Assembly: GCF_003955685.1 (NCBI RefSeq)
Contig: NZ_RXHJ01000019.1
Location: 1 to 50,633 of the forward strand
DNA from: Corynebacterium hylobatis
GTDB taxonomy: Bacteria; Actinomycetota; Actinomycetes; Mycobacteriales; Mycobacteriaceae
Length of the DNA: 50,633 nucleotides
Reading direction: 5' to 3'
The position numbers and the translations under genes were made by a program. Positions 45,246 through 50,633 of this stretch are shown in pieces (position 1 is the stretch's first letter; each line of letters opens with the position of its first letter). The notes beneath the pieces were generated by a model. It worked only from the letters and a program-made list of their open reading frames with translations, was not told the DNA's origin and made no database searches.

Positions 45246-45943
45246 GTGTGGATCCGTCAAAACGTGTGCCGGTCCCCAACAGCGGGCCCAGCTCCTTTAA
45301 TTTGGGGGAAGCTCTGGGAGGTCTGCTCGGTGACATCATCGGTGGGATCGGCGCGGCCATCGCCGGGTTCTTCGACCCGGAGGGTGTTTTCGGTGCTGTG
45401 GGGGAAGGTATTTCCACCATCCGGGATGGGATGGAGGATCTTCATGACCGGGTGGATCTGGTGGATGAAATTTTGGATTACGGTGTGGCGTACATGCCCA
45501 CCGGCCGGAATTTCAGCGGAGCTGGGAAGCTGCCGTTTACGGGTCAGCGCACCCCGCTTAAGGGCGTGCGCCTGGAGAGCTCGGGACTGCGTCTGCTGGG
45601 GAAGGGGGCGTGGCAGATTTCTGTCACCCTCAACCCGTCGTGGGTGCGTCTGGTCACCAGTCAGATCATCTACGAGATCCGCTGCTACGCACCCAACGGT
45701 TCGTTGTTCACCTACCAGAGGTTCGTGGACTATACGTCAGATGACACGCACTCAGTCGACTTTGGTGCGGACTTCGTGGTCCCTGCCCCAAATTATTTGG
45801 TCAGCGTCCATGTGGTGTCCATCGGCCTGGGCCGTGGCCACAACGGCGGATGGGCCACCACCCGGCTGGTAGCGAAGCGGTGGACGTCAGAGACCATCGG
45901 GCAGCCATCAGGTGACGCGTCTGAGGAAGTGGGAGAGGGTTAA
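45242..45943 (+). CDS. minor tail protein
   Basis: 233 aa, GTG. Glycine-rich hydrophobic N-terminal stretch (ALGGLLGDIIGGIGAAIAGF) followed by a beta-sandwich-like C-terminal domain. Probable baseplate component; no family certain. Confidence 0.62.
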   Translation: MSVDPSKRVPVPNSGPSSFNLGEALGGLLGDIIGGIGAAIAGFFDPEGVFGAVGEGISTIRDGMEDLHDRVDLVDEILDYGVAYMPTGRNFSGAGKLPFTGQRTPLKGVRLESSGLRLLGKGAWQISVTLNPSWVRLVTSQIIYEIRCYAPNGSLFTYQRFVDYTSDDTHSVDFGADFVVPAPNYLVSVHVVSIGLGRGHNGGWATTRLVAKRWTSETIGQPSGDASEEVGEG

Positions 45944-45944
45944 A

Positions 45945-46958
45945 GTGACCATTCTTACGGGAAAACTAACTTCTGTTGGCGGCAAGCCCTTCGCCGGACG
46001 GTCGCATGCTGTCCTCATTTACTCGCGGGTGGCCCGGCCAGGCCCGGGGAATGCTGTCATCCTCCAGCTGGTGGACACCATCCCAATGCGCGCCGCGGCT
46101 GGCGGGGAGTTCACTTCTCTTGACATGCCCCCGGGCCCAATCCGTGTTGAGCTGCAGGGCAGCGAAGCTCACGGCCAGCACTGGGATGTCACCCTCCCCG
46201 ATGAGGATGTGGTGGAGCTGTCCGCGCTGATCGAAGCCAACTTCGACTGGACTCCTGCTGTGGTGTCCCGCGCGGAGGCCGCTGCGCGTCGTGCGGAAGG
46301 TGCGCGGAATGACATCGTCCAGGTGGTGGAGTCTACGGAGTGGGTGGGTGACCGGCTCACCGTCCTCGGGAAGGAATCCCCACCGCTGAAGGGCCCGCGG
46401 GGTGAGCAGGGGGAGAAGGGGGAGCCTGGGCAGGATGGGCAGGTCACGTTTGAGTCCCTGACGCCTGAGCAGGTGGAGCAGATCAAGGGCCCGCGGGGTG
46501 AGCAGGGGGAGAAGGGTGATCCCGGTCCGCCGGGTGATCAGGGCCCTCCGGGGGATGTGTCTGTCGATCACCTGAATCACGCACTCACTGCCAAGGCGGA
46601 CGTGGAGCACACGCACCCCACCAGCCAGGTCGCGGGGTTGGATGATGCCCTCGCGGGGATCCATGACCTGGTGGAGGGGCGGACCACTCCGACCACGGTG
46701 GCGGGCATGATCAATCTCGCGGTGGACGCCCTGATCGACGGGGCACCCGAGGCTCTGGACACGCTTTTCGAGATCGCCGCCTACCTCGGCACGCATGATG
46801 ATGAGCTGGCCGCCCTGGTCACTGCCCTGGCGGGGAAAGCCGACAAGACGCACTCCCATACCCCGCAGCAGGTGGGGGCGGCCCCCGCCCATGTGGAGGT
46901 CACCGGGGACTGGCCCACGTCGGGCACCCCGGGCACCATCTACTGGAAGGCGGAATAA
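45945..46958 (+). CDS. collagen-like tail fibre
   Basis: 337 aa from GTG (gggagaggg upstream). Two G-X-Y runs: GPRGEQGEKGEPGQDGQ and GPRGEQGEKGDPGPPGDQGP, separated by a helical insert. The N-terminal ~100 residues are a beta-type attachment domain; the C-terminal part has trimer-type repeats (TAKADVEHTHPTSQVAGLDD). Receptor-binding or spacer role. Confidence 0.82.
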   Translation: MTILTGKLTSVGGKPFAGRSHAVLIYSRVARPGPGNAVILQLVDTIPMRAAAGGEFTSLDMPPGPIRVELQGSEAHGQHWDVTLPDEDVVELSALIEANFDWTPAVVSRAEAAARRAEGARNDIVQVVESTEWVGDRLTVLGKESPPLKGPRGEQGEKGEPGQDGQVTFESLTPEQVEQIKGPRGEQGEKGDPGPPGDQGPPGDVSVDHLNHALTAKADVEHTHPTSQVAGLDDALAGIHDLVEGRTTPTTVAGMINLAVDALIDGAPEALDTLFEIAAYLGTHDDELAALVTALAGKADKTHSHTPQQVGAAPAHVEVTGDWPTSGTPGTIYWKAE

Positions 46959-47644
46959 TGCCCCTCCAGATCGACGGGAAGAATGTAGGCGAAATACGCC
47001 TCGCCCAGATTGACGGCACTCTCGCCGTCATGGGGGAAACCTGCGTATGGGACAGCGGGGAGTGGCGGACGATCTACACCTCTGTCCGACCCCTGCATTT
47101 CGAGGTGCTGGAGATCACCACCGCCGGGACACACACCATCACCATCCCCGACTGGTGCACGCACGTCGCCGCGATCCTCGTCGGCGGTGGCGGAGGCGGA
47201 GGCAAGTGGAGAGCCAACTCTACGACCGGCCAGGGCGGCAACCGGGGCGAGGGCCGCGTCCTCGACCTCGCCGTCACCCCCGGCACCCTCACCCTCGCCC
47301 TCACCGTCGGAGCGGGTGGTGGGGCTGGTGCATCCAACTACCCCGGCGGGACAGGCGGGTCCACCACGCTCCTTGGAGCATCCGCGCCGGGCGGGTCCGG
47401 TGGCAGCAGCTCCGGCTCGCCGCTTGCTGGGCAGGAGGACACTCTGCCCATCGACCCCAAGGTGGTGCCACTCACTGATGGGCAGACACAATTTTTCATC
47501 GGCCCCTCCGGCAAGACCTACGGCGAGGCCGGCCAGCGTGGTGGTGGCGGTTCCGGAGGAAACTCTGAGCTGACCAAGCCGTCCGCCCCTGGTGGTGATG
47601 GGTGGGCACGGATCTGGATGTGGAACCGCGACCCCCGCACCTGA
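46958..47644 (+). CDS. glycine-rich tail tip protein
   Basis: 228 aa. Central glycine clusters (GGGGGGGKW, VGAGGGAGASNYPGGTGG) like the fibre-tip adhesins of siphophages. ATG overlaps the fibre stop (TAATG). Probably the host-recognition tip. Confidence 0.72.
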   Translation: MPLQIDGKNVGEIRLAQIDGTLAVMGETCVWDSGEWRTIYTSVRPLHFEVLEITTAGTHTITIPDWCTHVAAILVGGGGGGGKWRANSTTGQGGNRGEGRVLDLAVTPGTLTLALTVGAGGGAGASNYPGGTGGSTTLLGASAPGGSGGSSSGSPLAGQEDTLPIDPKVVPLTDGQTQFFIGPSGKTYGEAGQRGGGGSGGNSELTKPSAPGGDGWARIWMWNRDPRT

Positions 47645-47859
47645 CTGTCCTGTCTGATGAGGACCTCCGAAACCGCTATAGGCAGATCTCCGATGAGCTT
47701 TCGCGTCGTCATGAGCTGGCTGCCGGACCGCAGCAGGTGCGTGAGATCTGCGCCCGACACTGCGAGCTCGGCGGTGACCCGCAGGACCTCGCTGACGAGA
47801 TCCACACGGTCGCAGCCGAACACGACATCACCATGCAGGCACCGACCGACGAGACCTGA
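47602..47859 (+). CDS. small protein after tail genes
   Basis: 85 aa from GTG 47602, overlapping the tip gene by 43 bp, with no strong RBS. Helical (LSDEDLRNRYRQISDELSRR). No family known. A later start is possible. Confidence 0.5.
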   Translation: MGTDLDVEPRPPHLTVLSDEDLRNRYRQISDELSRRHELAAGPQQVREICARHCELGGDPQDLADEIHTVAAEHDITMQAPTDET

Positions 47860-47895
47860 CCCCTAAAATTGCTCTGCTGCCGGTAGCTTGAATGC

Positions 47896-48375
47896 ATGTT
47901 TGAACTGATCTGGGCGCCGATCATATCGGGCACTTTCACTGGCGTAGCAGTTGCGCTGGTACTCGCGGCTTTTAGGTGGAGGGCGAAACCACGATTCGAG
48001 CTGCAGAAAATGGGAGAAGAAGGATACGGCAAGCTGATCAACTGGTCACTTCGGCCGATTCTTCTCGGTGACAGCTTCTGTATGGATACTCAGTCGCGTC
48101 TGCTGGATCCTGGCGGAGGATCGAACTTATCCGGAGAGAACTCTCTTTCTCGATTGGTGGTTCTGCCGCTGGATAGTCGGATTGTGCTTTTGAACGGCGC
48201 TGATCTTGGTCACTACGTGACGTTCACCTACCGACCTCTCTGGCGTGCCAGTGGGGGAAAGAACTACTCGGAGCTCGGTGCGCAAGCTGACGAAATAGGA
48301 CCTTTCGGATCCCCGAAGCAGAACGACAAACGTTTTTCTAAATGGAGAGAGCACTCCGTCCTCGTAAGCGACTGA
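47896..48375 (+). CDS. membrane-anchored moron-like protein
   Basis: 159 aa with an N-terminal transmembrane helix (APIISGTFTGVAVALVLAAF). More AT-rich than its neighbours, with a TAAAAT hexamer 18 nt before the start and its own terminator behind. This is the layout of a moron expressed from the prophage. Function unknown; envelope change or exclusion is inference. Confidence 0.62.
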   Translation: MFELIWAPIISGTFTGVAVALVLAAFRWRAKPRFELQKMGEEGYGKLINWSLRPILLGDSFCMDTQSRLLDPGGGSNLSGENSLSRLVVLPLDSRIVLLNGADLGHYVTFTYRPLWRASGGKNYSELGAQADEIGPFGSPKQNDKRFSKWREHSVLVSD

Positions 48376-48387
48376 CTACGAACTCAC

Positions 48388-48418
48388 AACCCCTGACCAG
48401 TGTGGTCGGGGGTTTTCT
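48388..48418 (+). terminator. terminator after moron-like gene
   Basis: 12-bp stem aacccctgacca / tggtcgggggtt (one T:G), 3-nt loop, followed by ttct. Separates tail/moron genes from lysis genes. Confidence 0.85.
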
Positions 48419-48437
48419 CATTCCCGAAAGGAAACCC

Positions 48438-49445
48438 GTGAAGACCATCCCGTACAGCACAGCGATGGAGATCCTGGGCTGGATCTACTCGAAAAATGGC
48501 TTGCCCTATCACTACGGAGGTAGCGGCCGGCCGGGCGGTGACTGCTCCTGGTTCGTCATGGCTGTGGCCGCTGCCCTGCAGGGGAAGGCCCGCGATGTCC
48601 GTTACGGATCGACCGAGACCTTCCGCCTGGCCTCCGGTGAGGTTCTCGGCCTGGTCCGTGCGTCCTCGAAGGCGGCGGTGCCGGCCGACGCGATCCTCAA
48701 GCTGGGCTTCTATCACAACGGCGGCGGTTACAACTCACACACGAGCGGCACGTTTGCCGGTGTGAACTTCGAGTCGCGCGGCATGTACCGCGGTGTTTCT
48801 GGACACGTCGTCGCTGGCACGGCGCGCGCCTGGGACGATCCGCTGTACCACTCCTGGTGGTATCTGCCGGCCCGTCTCGGCCCGAAACCCGCCGGCGCCT
48901 TCCCCCTGCCGCCGCAGGGCTGGTACTACGGCCCGCGGTCGGGCCCGGATCAGTCCGTGTCCGGAGAGGCTGGGGAACCGCCCTACATGATCGAGGGCCT
49001 GCGTGAGCTCCAGCGCGCGCTGGGCACCACCCCGACCGGCCGGTGGGCTGACGTCGCCGGCCGTGTCCGCACGATCCAGGCTGATGCCGGCGGAGCTCTC
49101 GGCCCGACGACCGGGCACGTCGGCCCGAAGACCTGGGCCGCGATCATCAACCCCACCACGACCCCCACACCTGCACCTGAGAAGAAGGAGACCACCATGG
49201 CCACCACCCTCGACACTGACGTCGAAGCAACCGACGGCACCACGCACAGGGTCGTCGACCTGATCCGCTACACCGACGGCCGGGTGTTCGGCCTCACTGA
49301 GGTCACCCTGCCTCGGATCGAGAAGAAGCTCGACACGGTCATCGAGACCAACGGTCAGATCATCGACATGCTCGCCAGCTTGCAGGCCCGCGCCGCCTCC
49401 GGTGACGACCGCCAGCAGATCACCATCCCCACCACCACCGTCTAG
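48438..49445 (+). CDS. endolysin, NlpC/P60-like with peptidoglycan-binding part
   Basis: 335 aa, GTG with aaagga. Peptidase part: Cys36 in GGDCSWF and His101 in NSHTSGTF. A middle segment (IEGLRELQRALGTTPTGRWA, DAGGALGPTTGHVGPKTWA) looks like a peptidoglycan-binding domain. The C-terminal ~80 residues (DVEATDGTTHRVVDLIRY) are of unknown kind. It shares HTSGT and VNFES/VNVES stretches with the tape measure. Confidence 0.85.
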   Translation: MKTIPYSTAMEILGWIYSKNGLPYHYGGSGRPGGDCSWFVMAVAAALQGKARDVRYGSTETFRLASGEVLGLVRASSKAAVPADAILKLGFYHNGGGYNSHTSGTFAGVNFESRGMYRGVSGHVVAGTARAWDDPLYHSWWYLPARLGPKPAGAFPLPPQGWYYGPRSGPDQSVSGEAGEPPYMIEGLRELQRALGTTPTGRWADVAGRVRTIQADAGGALGPTTGHVGPKTWAAIINPTTTPTPAPEKKETTMATTLDTDVEATDGTTHRVVDLIRYTDGRVFGLTEVTLPRIEKKLDTVIETNGQIIDMLASLQARAASGDDRQQITIPTTTV

Positions 49446-49460
49446 AAGGAGAACCACACC

Positions 49461-49712
49461 ATGATCACTACCGCATTCTGGGCTGACGCCCTCGAGCGCG
49501 CCGTCAAGACCGCAGCCCAGGCCGTCCTGGGTGTTTTCGTCGCGGGCGTCACCATCATGTCCGTCTCGTGGGTCGAAGCCGCCGCCATTGCCGGCACTGC
49601 CGCCCTGGTCTCGATCCTCACCTCCATTGCCTCCTCGGGTGTCCGTCATCAGGACTCCGGCTCCCTCATCCGACAGCCTCACCCCCTCCCGGACGACGCC
49701 GCGACGAACTAG
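49461..49712 (+). CDS. holin, r1t-type
   Basis: 83 aa, ATG after agaaggaga. Starts FWADALERAVKTAAQAVLG, as r1t-type holins do, with two hydrophobic helices (~20-40 and 42-60) and a polar tail. Makes membrane holes to release the endolysin. Confidence 0.88.
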   Translation: MITTAFWADALERAVKTAAQAVLGVFVAGVTIMSVSWVEAAAIAGTAALVSILTSIASSGVRHQDSGSLIRQPHPLPDDAATN

Positions 49713-49715
49713 ATC

Positions 49716-50231
49716 ATGGACCTGCCCCTGCTGGAAATCCTCTTCGGGGCCGGGGCTACGGCACTCATCGGCATCATCGGCTTGGTTTGGAAGATCGTCT
49801 ACGAATCCAGAGCCGCCCGGCACTCTGCCGTCGAGGCTGAGGCCGAAGTTAAGAAGGTGAAAGCGGAAGCCGAATCAATCGCCGTCGAGGCCGCCCACAC
49901 GGCAGTCCAGACCGTGCAGGCCGCCCTCGAGGCTCAGGCTGCCCAGGTCCGCGACCTGTCGCAGCGAGACCTCAACCGTGACACCCAGATGACCCGGATC
50001 AACCAGAAACTGGACGACAGGGAACGCCTGTACAGCCTCGCACTCGGACATATCGCCGAGCGAGAACAGTACGCCGCGACCATATTCGAGGCCCGCCCAG
50101 GCGACCTACCTGAGATACCTGTCGAGCTCCGCCCCGACCTTGAGGCCCTGGACACCAACCACCGGTTGCACAAACACCCCCGGCCCCGGTCGCCGGATCC
50201 GAAAGCCCGCACACCCCCCGAGCGCAAGTGA
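49716..50231 (+). CDS. membrane-anchored coiled-coil lysis-region protein
   Basis: 171 aa. N-terminal helix (LEILFGAGATALIGIIGLVW), long coiled coil (~35-115) and a proline-rich end. Starts 3 bp after the holin stop. Could be a second holin/antiholin or a mycomembrane-directed spanin analogue. Confidence 0.65.
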   Translation: MDLPLLEILFGAGATALIGIIGLVWKIVYESRAARHSAVEAEAEVKKVKAEAESIAVEAAHTAVQTVQAALEAQAAQVRDLSQRDLNRDTQMTRINQKLDDRERLYSLALGHIAEREQYAATIFEARPGDLPEIPVELRPDLEALDTNHRLHKHPRPRSPDPKARTPPERK

Positions 50232-50282
50232 ACCGCCCCACCCCGCACGCCATCATGGGCGCGCCGGGTGGGGCGGTTTCGT
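50231..50282 (+). terminator. late operon terminator
   Basis: 13-bp stem aaccgccccaccc (50231-50243) / gggtggggcggtt (50266-50278) followed by tcgtcattt. On the minus strand it can also terminate the 60-aa gene's antisense direction. Confidence 0.85.
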
Positions 50283-50464
50283 CATTTCTGGGTGTCGTCC
50301 TCGATGATGATGTCGGTGGGGATGCAGCCGAGGCAGCCAGCGGCGATATAGGTCAGTGCTTCGTTGTCGGGCTGGTGGGGGAGTCGGGCGAGGAGGGCGT
50401 CGAGGAGTTCGCGGCGGTCGTTGGCCACGATCCAGTTTCCGAGGCTGTCGTCGAGGAAGATCAT
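50282..50464 (-). CDS. 60-aa leftward protein near attR
   Basis: Only minus-strand gene in the late half. Acidic, soluble, starting MIFLDDSLGNWIVANDRREL; the C-terminal part has two cysteines (CLGC). On the minus strand TAATAA stands 3 nt before the ATG, so a leaderless message is possible. It ends at the shared terminator. Position suggests expression in the lysogen. No family recognised. Confidence 0.55.
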   Translation of the reverse strand: MIFLDDSLGNWIVANDRRELLDALLARLPHQPDNEALTYIAAGCLGCIPTDIIIEDDTQK

Positions 50465-50547
50465 GCTTTATTAGACTGCGGTTCTGCTCGTGCGGTTCCC
50501 GGCAGTGCGGAAAAGGTTCAAACTGGGTGAGGTTGAACTAGGTGGCA

Positions 50548-50568
50548 TTACCCACGAATTACCCACGT
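50548..50568. promoter_or_regulatory. candidate integrase arm-type sites, right
   Basis: TTACCCACGA (50548-50557) and TTACCCACGT (50559-50568), spaced 11 bp like the left pair. The left end reads TTCCCCACGAATTGGTCACG, this end TTACCCACGAATTACCCACG. About 50 bp before attR. The rest of 50465-50618 holds no gene. Confidence 0.6.
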
Positions 50569-50618
50569 CTAGATTTTGTGGTGGATCTCCTGCAGGTAGA
50601 TCAGATATACCGTGAATC

Positions 50619-50633
50619 CCCGGCAGCTCCACC
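50619..50633. repeat. attR core
   Basis: cccggcagctccacc, identical to 10872-10886, forms the last 15 bases of the window. It is the displaced 3' end of host ssrA; the base after it is outside view. Confidence 0.9.

Larger units (their letters stand above)
10872..50633. mobile_element. complete siphovirus-type prophage integrated in ssrA
   Basis: The 39.8-kb element is bounded by the 15-bp direct repeat. It has an integrase at one end, a lysogeny switch, early/replication genes, packaging, head, tail and lysis genes in the usual order. All late genes run away from the integrase. I see no frameshifted or truncated structural gene. The right end coincides with the end of the window, so the outer flank of attR cannot be checked. 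Confidence 0.93.

Noticed and set aside
46380..46560. Repeated ggcccgcggggtgagcaggg as a regulatory repeat
   Set aside because: It simply encodes the collagen-like GPRGEQGEKG units in the tail fibre.

Overview
The window is a high-GC actinobacterial chromosome segment that I assign to Corynebacterium. The evidence is the hisN / inositol-monophosphatase-like / prfB / ftsE / ftsX / smpB neighbourhood (recalled as the C. glutamicum order), a tmRNA whose tag reads AENTQRDYALAA, an initiator tRNA of actinobacterial type and many -10-like hexamers placed for leaderless transcripts. The species cannot be fixed from sequence alone.

Host part (1-10886). A possible insertion-sequence end and one copy of an unexplained ~106 bp structured repeat open the window. 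Then come ilvD (minus strand), tRNA-fMet, the second repeat copy and a secreted chymotrypsin-like serine protease. Next are hisN and an inositol-monophosphatase-family paralogue (minus), followed on the plus strand by prfB, ftsE, ftsX, two tandem paralogous tail-anchored proteins, smpB, a DUF488 gene and ssrA.

Prophage part (about 10872-50633). A complete siphovirus-type prophage of roughly 39.8 kb sits in the 3' end of ssrA. A 15 bp core (cccggcagctccacc) occurs at both ends: 10872-10886 inside ssrA, and 50619-50633, where the window stops. From the left: integrase with candidate arm-type sites; a leftward, more AT-rich cargo block (nucleotidyltransferase-like gene plus partner, lipoprotein, HIRAN-like membrane protein); ImmA/IrrE peptidase and repressor; a divergent switch with four copies of one 11 bp operator-like word. 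Rightward early genes follow: Cro-like protein, excisionase-like protein, a 45-aa PorA-like protein placed between two miniature tRNA-like elements, BRO/KilAC antirepressor, a tightly overlapping series of small genes, a sliding-clamp-like protein, a WhiB-like protein and replication-type genes. A gene with two P-loop kinase-like domains fused to an HNH domain precedes the terminase.

Late genes run left to right: terminases, portal, ClpP-type protease fused to scaffold (with an internal start), decoration protein, capsid, an acidic protein with four 93 bp repeats identical by eye, head-tail connectors, tail tube, tail chaperones with a -1 frameshift site (GGGAAAA), a tape measure carrying an NlpC/P60-like domain, baseplate proteins, collagen-like fibre, a moron-like gene, endolysin and holin-type genes. 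I see no broken structural gene, so the prophage may be functional.

The strongest candidates for something undescribed are: the two tRNA-like minihelices in early leaders with the PorA-like gene between them; the leftward cargo block as a possible superinfection-exclusion or defence module; the double P-loop/HNH fusion; the tandem tail-anchored paralogues next to ftsX; and the paired structured repeats around ilvD/tRNA-fMet.
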